DNA of 64,000 bases from Macrotrachela quadricornifera. Lineage: Eukaryota; Rotifera; Eurotatoria; Philodinida; Philodinidae. Within the stretch, counting starts at the first letter, position 1. Each line of letters begins with the position of its first letter. The stretch covers positions 62,001-126,000 of the forward strand of contig JAJEKB010001024.1 of NCBI GenBank assembly GCA_022393335.1. Reading direction: 5' to 3'. The notes beneath the pieces were generated by a model, which was not told the DNA's origin, made no database searches, and saw nothing but the letters and a program-made list of their open reading frames with translations. Positions 49,000-59,487 of the stretch are shown here, one piece after another. The position numbers were made by a program, and so were the translations under genes.

Positions 49000-50290
49000 G
49001 GGTCACTCCAAAAGTTTTTCGCCTGGCTCTATTAAAAGACTTGACTAAGAACTAATTATACAGGTATAATGCCCAGACATATTTAGGAATATGCGCAAAA
49101 TTTCAGACTTCTAAGTCTTGTGCTTTGTTGTAGTCTATCATTTCTTTCATACTAGGTACACGCGATTTCCAAAACGGATGTAGCAGGTTGAATAGTCATG
49201 CTTCGTATATCAGTTTTCAATCCCATAATAAGTTGTATTAAAAAAAACAAAATACACCACAAGATGCAGCGTTAAAAGCTCTACAAGTTACATAAGACCA
49301 CTTTTTTTTATAGTTGCATGTTTTGCTTTCAAAATGGACAACATTTTGAGCAATCAAATTTCGATGCTGCTCAAAGATAACGCGAACGAAAAATTTATTT
49401 TTATCTTTTTATCGCCTGTTCAGATTGTAGAGCTTTTCACGCTGCATCTTTCGTCATATTCTTTTTTTTTCAGAAATCATATTAGGTGAAAAAAAGACGA
49501 AATACGAAAATTCGTTCGTATAAAATATTTGGAGCGTAGAAAATTGATCGCCAGAATACGATCTTTTTTTTAAAAACAAAAGGTGCCTTGAGACTACAAA
49601 TATTCTTTGTAAATTGTAGAGTTTTTCACGCTGCATCTTGTGGTGTATTTTGTTTTTTCCTAATAAAACATACCAGGTGATAAATGAGATAAAAGACACG
49701 TTCATCGCATACCAAAAAAACAATTTTTTTGCAGCATCGAAATTTGATCAAGAAAGATTTTGTCGATTTTCATAACAAAAAGGGCAACTGTAAAAGTAGC
49801 TGTCTTATGCAAATTATAAAGCTTTTCACGTTGTATCTTGTGGTATGTATTGTTTTTGTTTAATAGAAAACACCACGTAAAACAAAGATGAAATAAGAAA
49901 GTCTTTGATCAAAGTCACATTATTTTCAACAGACTCCAACTTTGATCGCTCAGAAGTTTGCCGATATTGAGCCCAAAAAATGTAACTATCAGATTAGCTG
50001 CCCTATAGAAATTGTAGAGCTTCTGACGCTGCATCTTCTGGTATATTTCGCTTTTTAAATAAAACGTGTTTGAGGATCAAAATATGAAATACAAAGCTTA
50101 TGGATCAGCCATTAGCAAGTCGCGTGCGCCTAGCATAAAAGAATTGGTCTATCACAGCAAGCATAAGACTTATAAGTCTGAAACTTTGCACATAATCCTA
50201 AATATGTCTAAGCATCATAATAGGATAGTTGAATTCAAACTGAGACTTTTAGAAGAACCGGACGAAAAAACTTTTGCCATGACCTATGTA
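49000..50290. mobile_element. Non-autonomous element with ~190-bp terminal inverted repeats
   Basis: The left arm (about 49000-49190) and right arm (about 50100-50290) are inverted copies. Both contain, outward to inward, GTCAYKSCAAAAGTTTTTYCG, ACATATTTAGGA, CAAARTTTCAGACTT, and an RCGCGACTTSC/ACGCGATTTCC word. Between them are an inverted copy and four direct copies of a ~45-bp segment (TTGTAGAGCTTTTCACGCTGCATCTT) beginning about 49421, 49611, 49811 and 50009, a period of 190-200 bp. No transposase; the 82-codon frame at 50066-50314 is arm sequence. The outermost bases on both sides are TTACATA-like, so the precise ends and target duplication are uncertain. Confidence 0.75.
49421..50060 (+). 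repeat. Diverged tandem array, ~190-200-bp unit
   Basis: Four head-to-tail copies inside the element, each with ATTGTAGAGCTTTTCACG, YTGCATCTT and TTTGTTTTT words; copies at about 49421, 49611, 49811, 50009. An inverted copy precedes them at 49250-49300. Confidence 0.65.
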
Positions 50291-51089
50291 ATAATTAACC
50301 ATCATACTGCTTAGAATCCGCATAGATCTCAAAGACTTACATTTTCTCCTATATCCACATATGATTAGATTAAATTTCATCCTTTAGATATATCTTAGGA
50401 AGCATTAGTAGAGCGCATCTAAAGTAACAATCAATAAAATTCATTGGTTTTTGATAAGATACAGTGACTCAAAATATAATTAAATGCTAATTTTATGACA
50501 AATTTTTAAAAGATTTTGAAATTGCCAATTAATAAGACAATAAAGAAGTTTGTAAAAATGCAATTTCGATCAATTGTTTTTCGGTTTCTTCTCCGTGCAT
50601 CCAGTACTCCCGAGATTCTTCATAGTTTCGCTATAATCTGATAATAATTTAATGCATTGTTCCTTCTTTATTTGTCCTAAAGCCCATTTGGACTTCAAAT
50701 GGAAACTAGGTTGCTATACTACAAGTGATGATATGAAGATAAGCGATTATTAGTTACATTTTTATGTCGAAAGAAAATGACGTAAGAGGATATTTTTGCT
50801 GTTTATTTTATCCAATGAAAATCAATCTTCTTTTGTTTGTTCTATTAAATATTTGATATGTATAGAAAATAATACTTCTCTCAACTGATTAACCTCAATT
50901 AGAATTTATTTCATTGAACAAAATTTCAATATTTATATTAATTATGAAAGAATAAAATATCAAGAAAAAAATTTATAATATATTTATTTATATTTCAGAA
51001 GACAAAAAAAACAAAAAAAAAATGAAGGGAAAGGGAAAACAATGACTAGAAATGAAACTGAATGTTATATTTAAATAATAATTATCTTT
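50291..51089. other. Intergenic, nothing recognised
   Basis: 800 bp of AT-rich DNA between the element and the nuclear receptor 3' end. Confidence 0.5.
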
Positions 51090-52718
51090 TTATATTGATG
51101 TTTCACTAGATTTTGATCGATACAGTTCCCAAAGAATTTTACCAACAGGTACATTATATGTAATACTTGGAAAAAAAATACGTTGCACTGCATTTGATGA
51201 TATATGATTCATCATTTGTACTATACCAATAAGTTGACTAAATTTTATTGAATATGTTGCTGCTGAATGAGACATTAAACTTGTACGTAATAAAAAAAGA
51301 ACATGTTCTTGACAAGCATCAATATGATTTTGATTAATTAGTGGTTTAACTATAAAGAAAAACAAAAAAAAGCAATAAATTTTAAAGAAATTTTTATTTT
51401 TACCTGAACATTGATAAAGTGAAAGAGTTTTAACATATGTATATTCATAAAAATCTAATGCAAGTGATCGTAATTTATAAATACAATCACATACACGTTG
51501 GACTTCTATTTGATCTGTTTGTGTAAGTGTACTGTTTGTTAATTGAATAGCCATCATTGGTATCATCCATTGACTTAAATTGACAATAAGAAGATAATGC
51601 CAATTATCTTCAAGAAGTGAACGCTAGAGAATAGAATTTAATAAGATAAAAATAAAAAAAAAAAGGAAACAAATCAGTTAAAAATATACTTGATCATCAT
51701 TAGGAAGAATTTTAAATGAAGGTACTGTTTGTAACCAACTTGTCATAGTGAATAAAAGACGTGCTGCTGCTTCATATAATGTTGTCTATAAAAAGTAAAT
51801 AATTTGATTAAATAATAATAAATTTTCTTCGTTTTTTTTTTTATTACTTGATTAATAATAGTTGAAAATGGATTGTAATTATCCATTGTTGGTAAACAAG
51901 TTAATTGCTGTTGTTGTTGTTGTGATTGTATTCCAAGATGTTTAGGTTTTCGATTAAATTGATTCGAAATTGATACAGTAGACATATTTGCTATTGTTGG
52001 TGATGATGAACAAGCAACAGGTGGTGGTGGTGGTGCTGTTGATACTGTTGAACTTGGTAATATCATACTAGAAACACTAAGAATTTTTGGTTTTGCTTTA
52101 CGTGGTCCACGTTCATGTTGTACCGCTGTATAAAAAAAAAAAGAACAAGTTTTTTTATTCGATAATATATATCAAATAATTACCATCTTTATTCATATTA
52201 ACCAAAAAACATCGAGCTAATCGACAAGATCGACATTGATTTCGATGTGTCTTATCAACAGGACATTTATCTTTCAATTCACCTTGAGCTTTACATACAT
52301 AATGACGATGTCGATGAATACTTCGTTTAAAAAATCCTGAACAGCCTAAATAAATAAAATTAATTTATCAATTTCTAATATAATCAAATATGATTGGTTA
52401 GTTTTTTTTCTAGAGACTATTCATTAGTATGAAAAGAAATGTTTGACATTGTTATAATAAAAGAATATTTTGAATTTTTTCATTGTTTTCAAAAATAAAT
52501 ATCATCTATATTTCGTTATGTATTTAAATAAAAATTTTAAAATTACCATCACAACTGTAAATTCCATAATGTTTTCCAGATGATCGATCACCACATACAG
52601 CACATAAAACATTTAACAAACGTTCACCTATCAAATATTTTTAAAAAATATAAAATGAAAATCAATAATTGACTTTTTATTAATTTTCAAAGTCTTAACG
52701 TCAAGTCTTACCTGGCAT
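51090..52718 (-). CDS. NR2E1: NR2E1/TLX (tailless)-type nuclear receptor
   Basis: Seven exons, 52712-52718, 52547-52627, 52184-52345, 51848-52125, 51690-51785, 51404-51623, 51090-51349, give 367 aa (human TLX 385). DNA-binding domain from C11: [20 protein letters not shown], then [11 protein letters not shown]. The P-box CDGCSG is the tailless/TLX hallmark. The second finger is [19 protein letters not shown], followed by [15 protein letters not shown], also TLX-typical. The D-box loop C47-C57 has nine residues between the Cys, against seven in vertebrate TLX. The hinge has polyproline and Q6 runs; the ligand-binding domain is divergent but ends [16 protein letters not shown] like TLX. Expected nuclear repressor acting in neural/anterior development (family knowledge). 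Confidence 0.9.
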
Positions 52719-54696
52719 AATCGTTTGAAATGTATATATATATATATATATATAAATATATTGTCTTTTGTAGTTATAAACAAAAAAAGAAATAGGCGAT
52801 AGCCTTAAGCAAAAATTACTTTTAAACACTTGACTAGAGAGATTGAGACTAGATCGAATGGATGTGTGCGTGTCTCACTAGCTTTTCCGTTTCAAATGAT
52901 CTTCTACATCTTCTTATCACTACTTTCTTCTTTCTCTTTTTTTTTTCTTTTTTTTTTATGCGTTTGCTCTTTTCCATTCTTTTGTCTATTCTTTTTTAAC
53001 AATAATTTAGTGAATATGAGAAAAAAAAACTATCGCCTCCATTTGCTACATCTTTTTATGTTGCTTCTCTCTTTAGAACTCTAAGTATGAAATAGAATTA
53101 GAGAAAAATATTCTTTTTTTTTTTATTTGATTGATCATTCATTAACATATGTTTTTCTTTGTTTGTTCATAGAATATTATTAAAAGAGATTAGACACTTT
53201 ATGACGATTTGTTATCTTTTTGATAGATGTAAACGCACATCATACATTAGTAAAATAACCGATCTCAAATTTCTTTTTTTTTATTCTATAAAAGCATTTC
53301 AGCAATGTTATCTCAGGTAAATTATTTATTATTCATTTCGTTCGAAAGAAAAATGTGAACAGCCCGAGAGAAGATCGATAATTGAAGATCCATTTGTTAC
53401 ATTGAATTCTTTCTCATATATATATATATATAGATATATACATGCATCTAACTACTTAGTCATTCGAGTAACTCCTATTGAAACAATGCTTATTCTGTCA
53501 CATACACTTCGTTTCTTTCTTTTTTTTATTTTTTTGAAGTCGTTTCATATTACATTGCAAACACGCATTGATATAAATGAATAAATAATGAAAAAAATGC
53601 TCAGTTGGTTACTTTTCTTTTTTTTTTGTTTCCTCTCTATTGCTTTTTTTACATGTTATTGTCAACATAATGTGTATGCACACACACATACATTGGCCAT
53701 TCCTCGTTTCATGATTTGTTAGAAAGGCAAGACACTTTTTGACTCAAACCAATGAGGAATAAGAAAAAAAAAGGGATATAAAAAAAAAGAAACGACGAAG
53801 AAGAAAAGAAAGAAAATAGACTGTCTAGTTACTCAACTAGAAGTAAAGCCTAAAGGCAATACAAAGTGAAAAACATTGTTTCTATATTTCCACACGGATG
53901 ATCATTGACAATGACTTGAAGAGAAAAAAAAAGGAGAATATATGTGTGTCTTTTTGACATGATCAATACGCGACAACCATTACTTATTCTCGGATTCAAA
54001 TATAAGAGAAAAAAAAAAGTACTCAAATAACTTCAGGCAATACAAGTGAATTTTTTTCTCATAGAACTTCAAATAATAATAATAAGTGACTAAAATTTTA
54101 GTTTTTTAAAGATTTAATAGACGAACAAAAGTAAAGAAATAATCATAATTAATTGATTTCTTAAATCATATTCATCAAGATTGACAATTGTTTATGTCAA
54201 CTAGACAAATATTGAAGACGATATCATGTACATAAAAAGATTACAAATTTTAAAAGTTTTTATTAATAAAACTTATATTGATTTTAAGTCAAACTCATCT
54301 TCAATATCTATTTGTAATATCGAACAAGGACAATTTAAACTTTCAAAAATGGTTTTTCTTACTATTATTTTCTTTAAATATATATAATCGCTAATGTTGA
54401 TATACTCTTTAATTTAGCATATATCAATAAGATTGTCAAAAATCTCTCTTATATTTTAAACATATTCTTGAAATCTAAGTTATTCTAAGCTAATATAATC
54501 TTAGAACAACTTTGATATGATTAATAAAAACTAAATCTAAAGATATTGATGTGTAAATGATTTTACATTCAATTGATTGATTTATTTCAAGTGTATTTGA
54601 ATAGTTGTCGATTATAGAAAAGAAAGAAAAAAAAAAAAGAAAAATGAAATATTTAAAATCGACATCGATAAAAATCGATACATTTAATTAATATAT
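52719..54696. other. Intergenic: 5' side of the NR gene, T-rich and (AT)n
   Basis: Contains an (AT)n run at 52735-52757, a small less AT-biased patch near 52830-52900 that may be the receptor's promoter or leader, long T runs at 52930-53130, and (TA)n at 53416-53440. Open frames of 60-84 codons are Phe/Leu-rich low complexity. No gene supported. Confidence 0.5.
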
Positions 54697-55420
54697 TTAT
54701 TCATTGGTTCCAAAATTTAAATCTCGATGAAAATCATCATCAGGTCGAGCTAAACTTGATGCTGTTGCTGATATTAATGATGAAACACTTGTTATCTTTT
54801 TCTTTTTTTCTATAAATAGATTTAAAAAAATTTATTTATAATAAATTATCTATCAAAAAAAAAGGTAAAAATAATTCTTTTTTACTTTGTTGATCACGTC
54901 CTAATCGTGATTGTCGTCGATTATTATTATTCTTGCTAACAATTGTACCTTTCTTTTTGTTATTCAAACGACCCGTAATGCTCTTCGTCTTTTTCTTTCG
55001 TGCACCCATAGATGACAAATTTTTTTTTGTTCTATTTATTCTTCGTGATGCATTTATTGAACGATTATATCGAACAGCACTGTTATTTATTCCATGAACA
55101 CTTCGAATTGAAGATCGACTCTTACCATTACTACCTAATGTACTTCGTTTAGTATTATTATGATTATTTGAACGACTACGTGTTGTTGAAATAGCACGAG
55201 TAGAAGAACGAGTACGATTACGTGCATTTGTTTGTTTGCTATTCATACTACCACTTCGAATTGTTGATGATCGTTTTCGAATTCTATCAGTTATTCATAT
55301 AATAAATATGATAATAGAAAGAACAAATACTTACGATGTACGACCATTATTTTTTGATTTATTTATTCGACCACGAGAAGAATGTTTACTACTTTGATTG
55401 ATACTAGTTGATCGAACCAT
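54697..55420 (-). CDS. Very basic Arg/Ser/Lys-rich protein
   Basis: Three exons, 55335-55420, 54886-55283, 54697-54809, give 198 aa. The first ~160 residues are Arg, Ser, Lys, Asn and Thr with almost no acidic residues and hardly any hydrophobic core (for example NARNRTRSSTRAISTTRSRS, then GARKKKTKSITGR and KKKGTIVSK). The last ~35 residues change character: ITSVSSLISATASSLARPDDDF. Such composition suits nucleic-acid compaction (protamine or linker-histone-like), RNA binding or nucleolar residence. All three introns' ends keep frame, which supports a real gene. Not recognised. Confidence 0.65.
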
Positions 55421-56129
55421 TTTTGGAATAGAAGTATTGAATAATGAAGTAGATAGAAGACTGTTTTATTTTTTGTTTATGAGAGATATAAGAAGAGAAA
55501 ACTTAAAATATTTGATATTAAACTAAGAATGAATGATTGATATAGAGAGAGTGATTGAATTAGTATTAACGTAACTGTGGTGAGTCAGTGAATGAAGCGC
55601 GTAAGTTAATTTTATATAAAAAAATAAAAGAAACGCGCTAAATGTATCGTTATGTCGTATTCTCGTTCTTCTAGCGCAGATAGATCGAATGAATCATAAA
55701 GAATTGAACTTAATATTTTTTGAAATTTCTCTTCCATTATTCTTTTGATTAAAAAATATTTGTTGAAATTCTACAATACAGTCACACGAAATAAATATGT
55801 AGAAAAAAACCAATCACGCTCATTAAAAGAGAGGTCATCAAAAAGTGAAACATCGATTAACAGAGTTATACTCTAAAAAATTTTAACTCCTATATTATTT
55901 CATTGGAAACAACGGAGTATCATTAAAAACTGGGTTGTGTCTAAAATGTGATAATGTAAACACTCAACGGATCTGTAACAGGTTTTTTTTTGAAGGAAAA
56001 ATTCTTTTCATTTTAAAACTGACTAGTCAATAATTGGTCATTTCTCGATAAACTTTTTTTTTGAACTTTTGATAAACTCCAAAAAATATATTATCATTTC
56101 TGTTCAACACATATTTCGAACGAGTAATG
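55421..56129. other. Intergenic, no gene
   Basis: Includes the upstream side of the basic-protein gene (a CGCG-containing stretch near 55590-55680) then AT-rich sequence leading into the LINE fragment. Confidence 0.4.
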
Positions 56130-56470
56130 GACAACCTGAAAAGTCAGCATTAGTGGAAAGTTGCTAGATAACTTACGATTCGTCGATGATATTTATTTTA
56201 TAGGTGAAGATTGTAGTTCATTACACAAACAAAACGAGTAAATTAGAAAAGCAGCTGAACAAGTAAGACTGATAGTGAAAACTAACAAAACCAAAACAAC
56301 CATATTTAGGGACAAAAAGAATCAATCAAAGAGTTCAAATAATAGGCAAAGCATTTGAAGATATTGAGAAGTTCTAGTACCTTACCAGTCTACTAACTTG
56401 AGACAACAACTGCTTAGACGAAATGAACAGGAGACAGAATGGAGCGAACGCAATGGACGAGACCTGTTCC
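56130..56470 (+). pseudogene. LINE reverse-transcriptase fragment
   Basis: Plus-strand frames resemble the C-terminal half of a LINE reverse transcriptase palm: LRFVDDIYFIGED with the catalytic FVDD at 56179-56190, then AAEQVRLIVKTNKTK. After a frameshift it continues IIGKAFEDIEKF, a stop, YLTSLLT, a stop, DNNCLDEMNRRQNGANA, which is the usual FxYLGS/R-I region after the palm. Stops and a frame change within about 340 bp show it is dead and 5'-truncated. Clade (RTE- or CR1-like) uncertain. Confidence 0.75.
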
Positions 56471-57519
56471 ACCTAGCACACGACAGATGACAATGGAAGA
56501 AATCGATTCGAACAATGGTTGGCCTCAACGAGTGATATACCTCCGGGACGTAATGATTCGATCTTGATTAGCTCTTTATATATGATTTTCATCGTATCAA
56601 ATCTAGAGAAAGAAAAATAAAAGCGTATTTTATGGGATCCAATGGATTGTTGCGGCACGTATTCACAATAATCAATGTTCTTAAAGGAGTATAATTCACA
56701 TAAATACTTATTTATGAAAATTTTTCCACTATTACTATTGAAAGAGAAAAGATTAAGTTCTTAATTATAAACATTTGAAGTGTCTTATCTCATCTTTTGC
56801 AATGCTATTGATAAAGTGTACTATTTCATAAATGAACGTCAAAATCAAACTTTGTCAAATTGCGCTGAAACTTTTTTTGCAGATACCTACGACTATATCC
56901 CAGAGATGATTTTGAACTTTTTCGAAAATCTCAGTTTCGTTTTTTTTTAAAAAAATACCGAAAGGTTTCTTCCAAAACCAGTGTTCAAGCCCTTGGGAAC
57001 TCTAAAAATCTGGATGGGCAAGTCAAAAACGAAAGCGGTTAATTTTATCTCTGAAGAGTAGTTGCAAATATCTGTGATAAAAATATCAGTCCGATCTGAT
57101 AAAGTTAAAGGGTAATTATTCACTGCACAACTGAGCACTCTGCATGAGAAATGGATTTTAAGAAAAACGCAATATAATTTTAAAAAGTCGAAAGTTCATT
57201 TTTTAGCGATTCTATGAATTATCTGTTATAGAAACCTTCGATTACTTCTTATGAGAGAGGAAAATTTTGACAATTTTTTGTATATTAGCTTCTCGTGAAA
57301 ATCGAATAAAAAACTTACGGTAGATCGGATTGAAAAGTTTTTTTCCATTTTATTAAAAAAGAAACGGAGGTACCCTAAAATCGTCAAGTCGGTAGAAAAA
57401 TTTCGTCGTGAAAACGATGATTTCGGAGGAGAAAAAGGAAATAATAATCGTAATGAAAGAGAACGGAATGATGGATGGTAAATAAAGTATAAGTCTCTCT
57501 ATTTTTAAAGATCAATCAA
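56471..57519. other. Unassigned decayed sequence
   Basis: No frame chain recognised. The base composition is a little less AT-biased than normal intergenic DNA (for example 57360-57480), suggesting old element or gene debris. Confidence 0.35.
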
Positions 57520-58270
57520 GTCAATCTCGATGATAATATCCAGGTCGTCTGCCATTTGAACGAAATTTTTCACCTAGATACAAACAAATTCGGTCTAGAT
57601 ACGATGTGAGTCCATGACAGAATAAGCGAATGCGTCGTGATTGATAAGAACTAATTCTTTTTACATTGAAAAACTTTTTTTTCTTTCGGAGATGGTCCTG
57701 ATCAGTCATTATCACATTTTGATCCACCTAGTGGCGGAAACTTTTATCCGTCTCTTGATCAATTAAATAATTAAAACTGTCTATATGTTTTGATATCAGA
57801 CCATTATTTTTCTTGTAGACAATCATCCGATGGTGCAACCCAACTAGCTTTACTTAGTTTTAAAAATTTCCTTCTCTATCCAAATGATAATATCGATCAA
57901 GAAGAAGCGATTAAACGTTATAATAATTGTAAAACAGATTTAGAAAAAAACTGAGACTGCAGAATTTCTTAAAGCACATGGTAGATATATGTTGTTACTC
58001 AGAATATCATCAATATTTTTTCAGCATTTGCTTATACAAATAACGAAAGAAGATGTGGAAAATGTAAATTGTTTTATTAAAATTTTTTTTTGAAGACTTT
58101 TATTCATTAGACATGCAAACAATATATTGATTTTCGTCGAGTTTCTATTACTGATTCAGCACTAAAGCGAAAATTCTCACGTCGTGGTCGGATTATATTT
58201 GATCATTCAGTTCAAATTCGAAATATTTGTTATGAGCTTAATCCAACTAAAGTATAGCGGGTGGAGCAGA
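57520..58270 (+). pseudogene. SRRT: Decayed SRRT/ARS2 copy with introns
   Basis: Three blocks match the RNA-processing effector ARS2/SRRT in order. (1) 57535-57640: FERNFSPRYKQIRSRYDVSP, a stop, QNKRMRRD, matching the ...SPPQKRMRRDW region. (2) 57821-57950: LLSFKNFLLYPNDNIDQEEA then IKRYNNCKTDLEKN, matching the FKEFLLS..D..AVKRYNDYKLDFR region. (3) 58125-58250: FRRVSITDSALKRKFSRRGR then IIFDHSVQIRNICYEL, matching [33 protein letters not shown]. Several stops and frame shifts. T-rich acceptors remain at about 57817-57820 (TTCTTGTAG) and 58110-58112, so this is a DNA-level duplicate rather than a retrocopy; the RRM N-half between blocks 2 and 3 is missing. Confidence 0.7.
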
Positions 58271-58557
58271 ATAAATGGGTAACTTTGTATTTTATAGATT
58301 TTTTCCTTATTTTTTCTTACAGTTAAGAATTTTTTTTATCAAAATGTGGAGCTTGAAATTTTCTACAAAACTATATACTGTATAAATGAAAACCAACTTG
58401 AAAAATATTTAAAAAATGATGAAGAATAAAAGTATAAAAAACGTTCTACTTTCTAACTAATTAAACATAATGAATGGCTACACTTCGTTTTCCAAATTTT
58501 CATTACTTATTTTACTATATTAAAAGCTTGTCAGCGCAGCCCTTTTAGGGCTAAAAT

Positions 58558-59086
58558 GTGGAACTCACATATTCATATAAGCTAGGAGCTGTGTTACTGT
58601 AAATTTTTTATAATGTTAGTGCTCTACATTGATAGATATATATTTACAGCAAGGCTTTAAGGTGAAAGAGAACGATGATAAAACACAGGAATCATTTATT
58701 CCGTCGTGTCTGCTGCAATGGAGAGGTATTTTTGATAGAGATATGTGCAATGAAGACCTGTCTGTAATTGGAGCTGGTCTGTAAGGGGAGAGCTCGAAAA
58801 GTCTCGACTTAAAATTTACATTCACTCTTTTTCTTCGAAAAAATATAGGCACACCTGTCATATCTGCGACGGTCAGGAAGCGTTGCTAAGGAAAATTTGT
58901 ACTCAATGGCCTTTAACCGCGGTTGCTATGGAAATTTTTTTTGCCCTTGGTTGCTATGGAAACTTTTTTTTGACCTTCGTTGCTAAGGATGTCTGTAAGG
59001 GGGGGTGGGTGGGGGGGGGGGAGCCCTAAAAACTTCGACTTAAAACTTACACTCACTATTTTCCTTCGTCAATATGTGAGTTCCAC
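58558..59086. mobile_element. Short terminal-inverted-repeat element with internal repeats
   Basis: GTGGAACTCACATATT at 58558-58573 recurs as its exact inverse at 59071-59086. Inside are a direct repeat (CTCGACTTAAAATTTACATTCACT near 58803 and CTTCGACTTAAAACTTACACTCACT near 59034; each extends to a TTCTTCG/TTCCTTCG word), four copies of a GTTGCTAWGGAAA-type unit at about 58884-58985 (spacing about 30 bp), and a G-rich run at 58999-59031. No coding capacity. Likely a MITE-class element. Confidence 0.7.
58880..58992 (+). repeat. Four tandem copies of a ~30-bp unit
   Basis: CGTTGCTAAGGAAAA, GGTTGCTATGGAAAT, GGTTGCTATGGAAAC and CGTTGCTAAGGATGT follow one another with T-rich spacers containing TTGMCCTT. 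Confidence 0.75.
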
Positions 59087-59094
59087 AAAAAATC

Positions 59095-59487
59095 GAACTA
59101 TATGAAAAGATACAACGTTAAACCCTGTACAATTTACATAAGACTGATTGTTTAATAATTGCACTTTTTCTTCTCAAAATGGACATAAATTTGCGCACCC
59201 AGATTTTGACCATATGGAAATCAGTTTTTTAAAAATGCACGATAAATTTCTTTTCCTATCTTATTTACTTATGATTATTCTTTCTAATAAAGTATATCCG
59301 ACAATAACAAGATGAAATAAAAAACTCAAATTCATTGTGCACTCAAAAATTTCATATTTTTGCGTGGTCAAAATTAGATTGCTCAAAGTTATGTACATTT
59401 TGAGAACAAAAAATGCAATTATTAAATAATCGATCTTGTGTAAATTGTGCAGTTTTTAACGTTCTATCTTTTCGTATGGGTCGTATT
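59095..59487. mobile_element. Foldback element, ~90-bp inverted arms
   Basis: Arms at about 59098-59187 and 59396-59487 are inverted copies with high identity, sharing ATRHGAAAAGATA, AACGTTAAA, ACAATTTACA, TTTAATAATTGCA and TTCTCAAAATG. The ~210-bp spacer has its own weaker symmetry (GATTTTGACCA near 59202 against TGGTCAAAAT near 59366), so the palindrome is larger than the strong arms. No frame. Lies directly after the previous element. Confidence 0.75.

Noticed and set aside
50066..50314. 82-codon frame with varied composition
   Set aside because: Lies almost wholly in the right arm of the inverted-repeat element; the inverted left arm shows no conserved protein reading.
56947..57727. Minus-strand frames of 63 and 68 codons
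   Set aside because: The second is the antisense of SRRT-like block 1; the first shows no similarity. Neither is supported as a gene.
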